Source of the DNA: Neobacillus ginsengisoli
Lineage (GTDB): Bacteria > Bacillota > Bacilli > Bacillales_B > DSM-18226
Direction: 5' to 3'
NCBI RefSeq assembly: GCF_030813055.1
Contig: NZ_JAUSTW010000007.1
Coordinates: 1-64,000 of the forward strand
DNA length: 64,000 nt
Below, piece after piece: positions 1 through 7,269 of the stretch (its first letter is position 1; every line of letters starts with the position of its first letter). A program made the translations under genes and the position numbers. Below the pieces are notes generated by a model. That model saw only the letters and a program-made list of their open reading frames with translations. It did no database searches and was not told the DNA's origin.

Positions 1-2
1 TA

Positions 3-77
3 GCCTGTGCAAATAAGCTTTTACAATGGATCTATGCAATGTTAAAAAGCAACTCAACTTTCCAAGATATAGCTTAA
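3..77 (+). CDS. IS110-family transposase, C-terminal end only (runs in from the window edge)
   Basis: An open frame enters from base 3 and stops at TAA 75-77, giving 24 residues that include ANKLLQWIYAML. That helix, with a short tail ending FQDIA, resembles the C-terminus of IS110-family transposases as I remember them. These are DEDD/serine recombinases that use a bridge RNA. The rest of the gene lies outside the window, so whether the element is complete cannot be judged. Only a short stretch is visible, which limits confidence. Confidence 0.5.
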   Translation, partial: ACANKLLQWIYAMLKSNSTFQDIA

Positions 78-103
78 ATAATAAATAAAACTAAAAAATA
101 CAA

Positions 104-133
104 AACCTTCCAAAAGTAGAATTTAGGAAGGTT
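104..133. terminator. Hairpin terminator-like
   Basis: An 8-bp perfect stem (AACCTTCC 104-111 with GGAAGGTT 126-133) is flanked by an A-run on the left. It could end the transposase transcript or act as a second terminator for the minus-strand DinB gene. Confidence 0.5.
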
Positions 134-248
134 ATTCGGCGTGCACATTTTTAGTATAGCATGAGAAATTTAATTTTTTATTGAAAAATATTGACAAACT
201 ATTAGCTGGTTTAGTGTAAGTGTATTTATTCACAAACTTGCTTGAAAA

Positions 249-272
249 AGCCTAAAAAACATTTTTTAGGCT
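249..272 (-). terminator. Intrinsic terminator of the DinB gene
   Basis: An 11-bp perfect inverted repeat (AGCCTAAAAAA with a 2-base loop) lies 22 bases past the stop codon. On the minus strand it is followed by TTTTTCAAG. Confidence 0.75.
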
Positions 273-294
273 ATCTTTATTCAAATCTGTTTTT

Positions 295-801
295 TTATTG
301 TTTAACGAACTCCCTCTCGGGTAGCCCCAGTATGTCTGTATTTTTAGGTATGTAACCGAGTAGACGAAGCATTGCTACAATTTGCCCTTTATGATGATAT
401 TCGTGCGTAATAGAATGAATTAGTAATTGGTGAGGAGTTTTTCTTACACCCCCATTACCAGCTTTCCAAGAAAGTTCTTTTTCAATCGGTTCGTCAAATT
501 TACCGTTAAATGTATTAAATACAGCTTCTACATATTCATCTGCTTGCTGGAAATAAATTCGAATATCCTCAATCTTCATAACACTTATAGCTTCTTTTGT
601 TAAGAGCGGTGAAGTAGTTTCTGATAGCACAAAAGAACCTAACCAAGCGTGATAACAACCTGCCATATGGACTAAAGAATCTCTTATACTTTGAAAACCA
701 AAACCTAACTCCTTTGTAAATTCATTTTCACTTAACTCTTTACACTGGTCTAATAAAATCTGTCTTGTTTGTTTTACCCATTCATATTCTGTTTTTTCCA
801 T
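295..801 (-). CDS. DinB/YfiT-like superfamily protein
   Basis: A 168-residue protein with the four-helix-bundle pattern of the DinB superfamily. Histidines 45, 133 and 137 (the last two within HEYHH) are placed as in the family's metal-binding triad. Some members are bacillithiol-dependent transferases, but most have no assigned substrate and none can be assigned here. The ATG start is preceded by GAGGTGAG at good spacing. The gene stands alone with its own terminator and is flanked upstream by the compound palindromic repeat. It is likely cytoplasmic, with no signal peptide or membrane segment. Confidence 0.85.
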   Translation of the reverse strand: MEKTEYEWVKQTRQILLDQCKELSENEFTKELGFGFQSIRDSLVHMAGCYHAWLGSFVLSETTSPLLTKEAISVMKIEDIRIYFQQADEYVEAVFNTFNGKFDEPIEKELSWKAGNGGVRKTPHQLLIHSITHEYHHKGQIVAMLRLLGYIPKNTDILGLPEREFVKQ

Positions 802-872
802 AACTATCTCACCTCGTAAACATCAAATGACTGAATATTCCTTTTATTATATCATTTCTAAATGATTATTGT

Positions 873-1014
873 ACTAACCTGCCACGTTAGTGGAATAAGA
901 AAAAGGGCTGCATCAGCAACCCCGCTGTTCAACTAACGCAACCCGTTAGAATAAGAAAAAGGGGCTGCCGCAGCAACCCGATTGTTCAACGAAAGCCCCA
1001 GTTACTTAAATAAG
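873..1014. repeat. Compound palindromic repeat, three adjoining units
   Basis: Three degenerate copies of the core CTAACG-N4-CGTTAG with TTCAA/TTGAATAAG arms lie at about 873-899, 928-960 and 984-1014. They are separated by a second hairpin of the type GGGGCTGCCGCAGCAACCC. The same unit recurs about a dozen times in the first 15.4 kb. Nothing coding is seen between 802 and 1169. Confidence 0.7.
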
Positions 1015-1169
1015 CAACAGACTTTTATTGCTTAAAATCATCGTATTGTATTGTGAATAAATACACTTTGTGTTATTCGTGCGTTGGTCGAATTATAATT
1101 TTATCCTCAAACTAGAATTGCATTAATCAATTCAAGAAGTAAAGACTATTTAATAAAGGAGGATAATTA

Positions 1170-1652
1170 ATGAAATACAAAGCAGAGAAAACGATCGAAA
1201 TTTCATCCTGGATAATTGTGTTACTATTATTAATAAAATTGACACCAAAAAATAAAATTCGTGAATTAATAGTTGTATTTTTATTTAAACAAGCACTAAC
1301 ATGGATTTTTGGATTACTAGTGGTACAAAAAAACTTAATTTCCTATCCATATCGCTCATTTTTCAAAAAGGCAAATAAATCCAATTTTTCATTCGAATAC
1401 TTTATATATCCTGGACTGTGTGCTTTATTTAGTTTGTTCTACCCAAAAAATAAATCTAACCTTTTAAAAACCCTACATTACTTTATTAGTACTTCAGTAA
1501 TAATAATCTTTGAAATTATTGCAGTGAAATATACAAAATTAATTAAATATAAAAAATGGACTTGGTATTGGAGCTTTATAACAATTTGGATAACAGATTA
1601 CTTAACACAAGCTTTTCACAACTGGTTTTTTAAAACTAAATTTCATGAATAA
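1170..1652 (+). CDS. CBO0543-like integral membrane protein
   Basis: A 160-residue, strongly hydrophobic protein with about four predicted membrane segments (roughly residues 12-30, 35-55, 75-95 and 100-122) and an amphipathic C-terminus with conserved-looking Trp/Tyr. It resembles the CBO0543 family of small Bacillus and Clostridium membrane proteins of unknown function, recognised by eye from length, hydropathy and the YPYR and FEYFIYP stretches. The start is set by a strong AAAGGAGG site. A rho-independent terminator begins at the stop codon, so the gene is a monocistron. Low G+C and AT-rich codons match the host background. Confidence 0.65.
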   Translation: MKYKAEKTIEISSWIIVLLLLIKLTPKNKIRELIVVFLFKQALTWIFGLLVVQKNLISYPYRSFFKKANKSNFSFEYFIYPGLCALFSLFYPKNKSNLLKTLHYFISTSVIIIFEIIAVKYTKLIKYKKWTWYWSFITIWITDYLTQAFHNWFFKTKFHE

Positions 1653-1680
1653 AAAGGGGCAGGTAGACTGCCTCTTTTTG
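1651..1680 (+). terminator. Terminator of the CBO0543-like gene
   Basis: Stem AAAAAGGGGCAG / CTGCCTCTTTTT with a 5-base loop (GTAGA), ending in a T-run. Confidence 0.8.
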
Positions 1681-1726
1681 TATTAATTTAAATACACGAT
1701 AAGAGTCAAAAACGACATTAGTCTTG

Positions 1727-1807
1727 TTGAACTAATCTACCACGTTAGCACAACAAGAAAAAAGACCGCCGCAGCAATCTTGATCTTGAACAAATGCACC
1801 CGTTAGC
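1727..1807. repeat. Compound palindromic repeat, two units
   Basis: Two decayed copies of the CTAACG/CGTTAG element, at 1727-1760 and 1786-1807, with the AACAAGAAAAAAG arm and a GC-rich CCGCCGCAGCAA spacer as in the 0.9-kb copy. Confidence 0.6.
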
Positions 1808-2045
1808 CATCCATGAAGCGCAAGAATCGGCGCTTCACCACAGAGAATGAAAATTGATATGGCAGTCTATACTGTTTTAATGCTGGCGAAGAAGGTCTTT
1901 GAACTATGGTGCCTTTGAGCCCATCCGTTAGTCTGACTCCAACGACCACGGTGTACCACCGACTGTCGCGCCCTTTAGGGGTAGCACTCATGGGAGATTA
2001 ATCCTTTTTCTGGTTGTTGCGCCAGCTTTTCCTTATTTTATTTTA
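1803..2045. other. GC-rich, structured non-coding stretch, possibly an IS end
   Basis: This stretch is clearly richer in G+C than its surroundings and contains hairpins, for example GAAGCGC-N8-GCGCTTC at about 1815-1836. A 62-codon minus-strand frame fits no protein I know and has no clear ribosome binding site. The motif CATGGGAG occurs at its right side (about 1990) and again near 2174. The non-coding end of a lost insertion sequence is a reasonable guess. From 2045 to 2250 only AT-rich DNA with short T-runs is seen. Confidence 0.3.
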
Positions 2046-2250
2046 AGTAGAAAGGTATTACTATTCGATTTACCAACCACACTCATATTTAATCATTCAA
2101 GAGGCTCAGCCTTTTTTTAAAAACTGGTTTTTCTGGGTCTGTTTTTTCATGCCCTTTTTCAGTTTTTATTTTCATGGGAGTTTAAGTGATATCTTTCACA
2201 ATCTTTCATAAGCAAAAGGTAATTTTATGCTCAATATAAGCATAATACGG

Positions 2251-2287
2251 AAAAGCATCCAAACTGGTTCATTTGGATGCTTTTTTT
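2251..2287. terminator. Bidirectional terminator downstream of the CMD gene
   Basis: A 13-bp stem (AAAAGCATCCAAA with TTTGGATGCTTTT) closes on a 7-base loop and has T-runs on both strands. It lies 43 bases past the stop of the minus-strand CMD gene. Confidence 0.85.
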
Positions 2288-2329
2288 CTACAATCTGCGA
2301 CAACACTATTAGATGTTCGCTGAGAGTAA

Positions 2330-2773
2330 TTATTTTTCAGTTGCTGTATTCCCCATTGCAATAGAAATTCTATTCCAACTGTTGATTTGATTAATTATCA
2401 ATACAAGGTCAACATATTGTCTCTCGTCAAAATGTTCACGTACTCGTTGATAAAGCTCATCTGGCACGCGTTTTGTCGGGATTAAAGTTACGTATTCTGT
2501 AAACTCAAGAGCTATTTTTTCCGCATCTGTGTAAAATGTGCTCTCTCTCCAAGCACTAATACAATATAAACGTTGTTCCGTTTCTCCCATTTTTCTAGCA
2601 TCAGCAGTATGCATGTTAATACAATATGCACAACCATTGATTTGAGAAGCCCGAATTTTTATAAGTTCACGAAGTTTACGGTCTATACTTGTTGTTTTCG
2701 TATACTTCTCCATTTCCATCATTATTTTAAGCGCTTCTGGTGCTACATTGTAATAATCAACTCGTTGTTCCAA
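2330..2773 (-). CDS. Carboxymuconolactone decarboxylase (AhpD-like) family protein
   Basis: A 147-residue, all-helical protein with the AhpD-type signature NGCAYCINMH: cysteines 48 and 51 and histidine 55 form the C-X2-C-X3-H redox/proton-relay site. Family members act as alkylhydroperoxidases or as peroxide/electrophile defence proteins. The gene follows the azoR pseudogene on the same strand after 29 bases and has its own GGAGGTAAT ribosome site, so the two formed an operon transcribed from the promoter at 3526-3554. Divergent to it is an Rrf2 regulator. The surviving gene may still be expressed even though its partner is broken. Confidence 0.9.
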   Translation of the reverse strand: MEQRVDYYNVAPEALKIMMEMEKYTKTTSIDRKLRELIKIRASQINGCAYCINMHTADARKMGETEQRLYCISAWRESTFYTDAEKIALEFTEYVTLIPTKRVPDELYQRVREHFDERQYVDLVLIINQINSWNRISIAMGNTATEK

Positions 2774-2802
2774 TTTAATTACCTCCTTGTATTTCTTTTC
2801 CT

Positions 2803-3454
2803 TTAAGACAGTATTAATTTAGGTGCTAATCTTAAAGCAGCTTCTTCAGCTTCTTTATATGCTTTTTGTAATACTTCATTTGGCTCTAATAAATTAGTTC
2901 CTTGTGCACGAATGATTTGATAATCTTCAATCCCAAGGAAATTAAACATTGATTTCAGGTATTTGTGAGAGTATTCAACTTCTGTATACCAATCATTATT
3001 TGTATAGATTCCTCCACTTGCTTGGATAACAAGCAATCTTCGTCCGTCTTTAAGTAGACCCACTGATCCATTTTCAGTATATTTAAACGTTTCACGTGCG
3101 ATCATGATATTATCCATATAATCTTTTAACTTTGATGGAATATTAAAATTATGCAAAGGTAAAACGATGACATACGTATTTGCACTTTTAAATTGTTGTA
3201 AGATCTCGGACATACGCTCCGTTACTTTTTGTTCTTGGCTGGTTAGCTCCTGTTCTTTTCGTTGTTTTTTCCATGCACTTAAAACCGTTTATCTATCAGA
3301 GGCACTACTTCACCGTACAAGTTAATCTATTCAATTACTTCGCTATCATGAATTAATCCTTTATAAGCTTTCAAAAAGTGGTTAAAAACCTGCAAGCCCA
3401 CTGAAGAAGTATCATCTATTTTGGATGTGCGTTAATAATAAGTGTTTTGTTCAT
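2803..3454 (-). pseudogene. azoR: FMN-dependent NADH-azoreductase, disrupted
   Basis: The intact 3' part (136 codons, from 3213) matches the flavodoxin-like quinone/azo reductase fold, with LPLHNFNIPSKLKDYMDN and ASGGIY flavin-binding stretches, but lacks the first ~70 residues of the usual ~210. These can still be read upstream: ATG at 3454 with a GGGGGAA ribosome site gives MNKTLIINAHPK. A one-base loss then shifts the frame, an in-frame TAG follows EVIE, and a second one-base loss follows PLIDK. Three separate lesions make this a true pseudogene rather than a sequencing error. The promoter and operator upstream are still in good shape. Confidence 0.88.
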
Positions 3455-3501
3455 TTTTATTTCCCCCATAAGATGAATTTTAGCCTCCAATTAAAGACTG
3501 A

Positions 3502-3518
3502 GTTAATCGTCGATTAAC
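3502..3518. promoter_or_regulatory. Candidate operator of the Rrf2-type regulator
   Basis: A perfect 8-bp inverted repeat, GTTAATCG-T-CGATTAAC, sits just downstream of the -10 box of the azoR/CMD promoter, where a bound repressor would block initiation. The divergent Rrf2-type gene makes it the natural candidate binder; this is inferred from position only. Confidence 0.6.
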
Positions 3519-3525
3519 ACTGTCT

Positions 3526-3554
3526 ATAATATATGCTATAACTATTTTTGTCAA
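3526..3554 (-). promoter_or_regulatory. Sigma-A promoter of the azoR-CMD operon
   Basis: On the minus strand: TTGACA (3554-3549), 17-base spacer, TATTAT (3531-3526). This is close to consensus and 72 bases upstream of the azoR start. Confidence 0.75.
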
Positions 3555-3589
3555 ATGAATATGATTTACCCAAAAGAGATTTCTTTTAT

Positions 3590-3618
3590 TTGACTAACAC
3601 TCTAAATATTCCTAAGAT
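3590..3618 (+). promoter_or_regulatory. Sigma-A promoter of the Rrf2 gene
   Basis: TTGACT (3590-3595), 17-base spacer, TAAGAT (3613-3618), 41 bases upstream of the ATG. Confidence 0.6.
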
Positions 3619-3659
3619 ACAATTTGATAACCCTTAAAATCAAAAGAAGGTGAATTTAT

Positions 3660-4151
3660 ATGCAGTATAGTGTCGGAGTTGAATATGCTTTACATTGTCT
3701 GGTTTATTTAATCGATGTTCCTTCCAATGAAAGTGTTGGGATAAAGGATTTGGCAGAATTCCAAGGACTTTCTGAGACATTTCTTTCAAAAGTTTTTGGT
3801 AAATTATCTAAGGCTGGCATTGTAAGTTCTGTACCTGGTGTAAAGGGAGGATATAGGTTATCTAAGTCCCCAGAAGATATTTCCTTTTGGGATGTAATTG
3901 AAGCAGTTGAAGGTCCAAAGCCTATTTTTCAATGTAAAAATATTAAAGACAATGGATATTTATATAGAGAAAACTGCTGCTCTGCTCCCTCCTCTTGCAC
4001 CATCAATTTAGTTATGCTCTCTGCGGAAGAAAAAATGCGTGATTACTTGCGTAGTAAAACACTGTCATGGTTAAATGAAGAGCTTGATCGCGTCTTACCC
4101 AAACAAATACGTAAAGATACACGGAAGTATTTTTCGAAAAGCAACATATAA
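3660..4151 (+). CDS. Rrf2-family transcriptional regulator
   Basis: A 163-residue member of the Rrf2 family. The N-terminal winged helix includes the GLSETFLSKVFGKLSKAGIV recognition region, and the wing GVKGGYRLSK is typical. Four cysteines (92, 106, 107 and 113) fall in the loop that binds an Fe-S cluster in IscR/NsrR or senses thiol stress in other members, so a redox or electrophile signal is likely. ATG start with AAGAAGGTG upstream. It is divergent from azoR-CMD, and a palindrome lies in the shared intergenic region, which suggests it represses that operon. A strong terminator begins at the stop codon. Confidence 0.9.
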   Translation: MQYSVGVEYALHCLVYLIDVPSNESVGIKDLAEFQGLSETFLSKVFGKLSKAGIVSSVPGVKGGYRLSKSPEDISFWDVIEAVEGPKPIFQCKNIKDNGYLYRENCCSAPSSCTINLVMLSAEEKMRDYLRSKTLSWLNEELDRVLPKQIRKDTRKYFSKSNI

Positions 4152-4201
4152 AAAAACCTCTCGTGAAATTCCTAAACTTCAGGAATTTAGAGAGGTTTTT
4201 T
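4151..4201 (+). terminator. Terminator of the Rrf2 gene
   Basis: A long stem (AAAAAACCTCTC ... GAGAGGTTTTTT), continued inward by AAATTCCT/AGGAATTT, and a T-run. Confidence 0.9.
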
Positions 4202-4256
4202 GCTTTAGTTCAAGGAAAACTCATTGTTCAATTTTCTATCAATCACAACAACAAAT

Positions 4257-4287
4257 CTTCAACTAACCTGACCGTTAGTTAAATAAG
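4257..4287. repeat. Palindromic repeat, single unit
   Basis: A copy of the dispersed element: TTCAACTAAC-N5-CGTTAGTTAAATAAG. Confidence 0.6.
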
Positions 4288-4509
4288 CTTATCTTACCTT
4301 TATAATTTAAGAGTCAAAATGTCAGTTTAAATTGACAGATCAATTGACACGTTAATTGGTAGCTAATTATAAACAGACAATCGTTTATAACTGTTAACCT
4401 GCCTGAAATTTAATAAAACGAACACCAAATCATTTTTTTGGCTAATGTGTAAAACAGTTAACATTTTTATACAACAAAAAACAGCCCCTCAAACGAAGGA
4501 CTGCAATAC

Positions 4510-4734
4510 TTATTCTGAAATTTCTACACTATTTACATTTCCAAGATTAACTAAGTGTTTATTATTTATTTCATACCATTTTTTATATAAAAATAGTTCT
4601 TTTATTTCGGCTATTCCGCCAACTGGTGCCACTTTATAAATTTTAAAGCTTCCTTTTAGGACACACTTAGTTGTCTGTAAATATTGAACTGTCTGTTTTA
4701 GCTGGTCACACCTGAGTTGTTTGACTTGATTTAT
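4510..4734 (-). pseudogene. Orphan minus-strand reading frame, 5' end missing
   Basis: The minus strand is open for 74 codons between stops at 4735-4737 and 4510-4512. Its residues look like protein, for example KIYKVAPVGGIAEIKELF and KWYEINNKHLVNLGN. There is no ATG and no ribosome site at the 5' end; the only late start is a GTG in KVAPVGG. It is best read as the 3' remnant of a small gene. I do not recognise the family. The rest of 4288-4836 holds AT-rich DNA with a direct-repeat-like TTGACA(G)ATCAATTGACA stretch near 4336. Confidence 0.3.
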
Positions 4735-4836
4735 TTACAACGTACTAATCAGTGCTTGATGATGAATAAGATTGGTTTAAAAACCATGTACCCTCACTTG
4801 TCTTTAATTTTACAAAGTAGTCTGCTTTATAAAATT

Positions 4837-6261
4837 TTAATAGTTCGCAACCTCACCTTCACTCGTTACATTAATGATATACGCACCTGAATGAATTCGT
4901 TTCATAAATTGTTCCATATAACTTTTTGGAACAGCTACGCATCCAGCTGTAGGGAGTCCATTACTAACATGTAAGAAAAATCCTGAACCGACACCTTTCA
5001 CACGACTAGTATTGTAATTAATGACAATCGCATAATAATATTGTAAATTTTCATAATCAGCTAAATGCTCATTTCCATTACCTGCATAGTTTCCTTCCTG
5101 CCATGTGTTATATAAATTGCTATTAACATCACTGATCCAGTAACTATTTGGAGTAATCTGTCGGAATGGCAATTTTGTTCCTGGATTGGATTGTCCGAAT
5201 GAAAAGCCTAATGTATACGAACCTCTTGGAGTATGATTTGAGCCTTCAGAGGCATGTCCAACTCCTTGTGCTCCTACATTTCCACCAGTCGAAAAAACTG
5301 CTCCCCACTGATTATTTGTTTTTTCCCACAAAGTAACATTTGCATATGTACCGCTCGCAACAACTGTAACAATTTGGTCGGTTTTCTGGGCTGTTTTGGA
5401 TTTAGCAACAATTCCGGCGAATCCAGTTTGTGCAGCTTGATTTGAATTAACTGAAGAAATGCTACTGTTACTACTTCCTCCAAAATTAGTTGTGCTACCT
5501 GTTTTGTTGCTATCGTTACTACTGCTTGATGAGTTAGTTGTACCACCTGTTTTGCTGCTACCGTTACTATTGCTTGTTGCAATCGCGACTTCACTTGCTT
5601 TAGCTTGGTCTTTTTCAGCTTTAGTTAACAAAGAATCAGCACTTGCTAAAAGGCCACTTAACTCTTTTTTCTTTGTTTGATTTTGAACTCCATCTAACAA
5701 TTGTTTTGCATGATTATAGGAACTTCTATTTACCTTATCTGCTAAGGCTGCATGTTTCACATCTGCAAATAATGCTAAGACAGCTTTTTCTGCATTTGAT
5801 TGAGAAGTTAATTGTAATTTTGCAGTATCTAGTTTACTTTGCAAATTGACTTGTAATTTATGGTCAGTTAAGGCGGAAACCAACTTTTGAGCTATGTCAA
5901 TTTGCTGACCTGTTACTTGATCAACAAGGACCCCATCCTTAAATAAGTCATTAACCTTCTTCTTTGCTGTTACTTCATTATCTAAAAGTAATCTAGCTTT
6001 ATTTAATTCTCTATTTAATTTAATTTTATTATTTTTATCTTTTAATATATCGATTTTCTTTTCGTCAGTGTTCAGTAAAGATGTATTTACATGGTCAGCA
6101 AGTATTTTATGACCTTTATCATCAAATAGGCGGTTAATGGCAGTCAGTGCTTCTTGATAATGTTTTTGCTCAATATTGTTGGCATAAACTTTATACCCTC
6201 CGAAACAACCGACTAACACAATCACTCCTGTTATTATTCCTGTTGAAGTTTTCTTTAACAT
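4837..6261 (-). CDS. Secreted/anchored L,D-transpeptidase with three N-terminal helical modules
   Basis: A cell-wall L,D-transpeptidase (YkuD domain), which makes 3-3 peptidoglycan cross-links. Counting from an upstream in-frame GTG at 6315, residues 23-45 are an N-terminal membrane anchor. Residues 53-110, 115-170 and 173-232 are three related helical modules of the pattern A...v..LF.D...L...V...id.A..lv..L. Residues 240-292 are a Ser/Thr/Asn/Gly linker, and 312-487 the catalytic domain with His449 and Cys459 in HVSNGLPTAGCVAVP. I prefer the ATG at 6261 (codon 19), which has a GAGAGGAAG site seven bases upstream; the GTG has none. The modules resemble the helical domain D5 of Cry1 protoxins by eye, so they may mediate surface binding. 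Confidence 0.85.
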   Translation of the reverse strand: MLKKTSTGIITGVIVLVGCFGGYKVYANNIEQKHYQEALTAINRLFDDKGHKILADHVNTSLLNTDEKKIDILKDKNNKIKLNRELNKARLLLDNEVTAKKKVNDLFKDGVLVDQVTGQQIDIAQKLVSALTDHKLQVNLQSKLDTAKLQLTSQSNAEKAVLALFADVKHAALADKVNRSSYNHAKQLLDGVQNQTKKKELSGLLASADSLLTKAEKDQAKASEVAIATSNSNGSSKTGGTTNSSSSSNDSNKTGSTTNFGGSSNSSISSVNSNQAAQTGFAGIVAKSKTAQKTDQIVTVVASGTYANVTLWEKTNNQWGAVFSTGGNVGAQGVGHASEGSNHTPRGSYTLGFSFGQSNPGTKLPFRQITPNSYWISDVNSNLYNTWQEGNYAGNGNEHLADYENLQYYYAIVINYNTSRVKGVGSGFFLHVSNGLPTAGCVAVPKSYMEQFMKRIHSGAYIINVTSEGEVANY

Positions 6262-6375
6262 ACCATTCTTCCTCTCGAAAAGTTTCTTGTGTCTATTTTC
6301 CTCTCTATTGTTCACACACTCATAAAGAATAACATATCCAAGAGACAGTCATGTTCATAAAAATAACCTTTAAAC

Positions 6376-6538
6376 CTAATATCCATTTCGCTGTTTGGCT
6401 TCAACAAGAATAGTATCAATCTTTTTCTCATACCGTTTTTCCCCCAAGGCGTAAACGACTTCATTATTCTCCACTTTAAAAATTCGTAAATAAACTACTA
6501 AAGAATTCTTCAAAGTTATCATATTGTTTTACAATCAT
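6376..6538 (-). pseudogene. Small gene broken by a homopolymer frameshift
   Basis: An ATG at 6538 (AGGAG ten bases upstream) opens a frame reading MIVKQYDNFEEFFSSLF that stops at a TAA after a run of five Ts (plus-strand A-run 6478-6482). Removing one T continues it into KVENNEVVYALGEKRYEKK and on to a TAG at 6376-6378, about 54 residues in all. The join is natural, so this is one gene with a +1 indel (real, or a sequencing error). No family was recognised; it is charged, soluble and has no signal peptide. Confidence 0.45.
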
Positions 6539-6606
6539 TACCGGCATACTCCTAAATCAATATTTTAGAGATATCTAATTTGTGCGGCAGTCTTTAATCT
6601 AATCCT

Positions 6607-6635
6607 TGTTAAACTAACGCACCCGTTACTTTAAG
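6607..6635. repeat. Palindromic repeat, single unit
   Basis: A well-preserved core: GTTAAACTAACG-CACC-CGTTACTTTAAG. The remaining 6548-6819 is AT-rich with no gene. Confidence 0.65.
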
Positions 6636-6819
6636 TATATTTTTTCACAATCTTACTTTCCCATAAAAAATGAGCTTTCGTAGAAATTCCTCTTACACAA
6701 GTACTCCTCTTTTAATACACATTTTGTTCGTACTGTTCACCATTAGAATAAGTTTTTTTATTTTTACGTTCTTTATTATCCATTATTCCATACGCATTAT
6801 TAATGGGGAGTGAAAACTA

Positions 6820-7116
6820 ATGCAAAATGATAAGTTTGATATCGAAATACTTAAATTAATTGAGAATAAGCTTGATTATATTAACTCCATAGCTAAATGT
6901 AATTACAATGATAACCCCGAATTAATGGATACTATTGAAAATTTAGCTCAGGTAGCAAAAATGTTTGCACAAATTAGAATTCAAGAATTAAAAGGTCTTG
7001 AAAAAACCTCGAGTCCACAAGGATTCATAGTGTCTAAATTAGCTAACTCATATTCTAGAATGCAAAATTATGAGAAGCAAAAAAAAGAGATTAACGTTCC
7101 TCCTTGGAAGCTATAA
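6820..7116 (+). CDS. Hypothetical small helical protein
   Basis: A 98-residue soluble protein, mostly helical (residues 5-85), with one cysteine and the C-terminal tail NVPPWKL. It has no signal peptide, membrane segment or recognised motif. The start is supported by GGGGAG seven bases upstream of the ATG, and codon use is like the host's. It stands alone between a palindromic repeat and the group II intron. Function unknown. Confidence 0.6.
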   Translation: MQNDKFDIEILKLIENKLDYINSIAKCNYNDNPELMDTIENLAQVAKMFAQIRIQELKGLEKTSSPQGFIVSKLANSYSRMQNYEKQKKEINVPPWKL

Positions 7117-7269
7117 ATCTTCTTTTTTTGTTCTCCAAGGCCAAAACTTTTATACAACTAGATGGAACCTGCTAAATCATTTGTTATTTTCATACTCAGA
7201 AAAAACAAAGCATTCACAATTGGGTCAAATTCGACATTAATGTGGGTATTCACTTTTCCAAGTACCCTG

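Noticed and set aside
1803..1991. 62-codon minus-strand reading frame
   Set aside because: Basic, atypical composition, no ribosome site, and located in a structured GC-rich stretch; treated as non-coding.
4445..4639. 64-codon plus-strand frame
   Set aside because: No ribosome site, and the opposite strand reads much more like protein in this interval.
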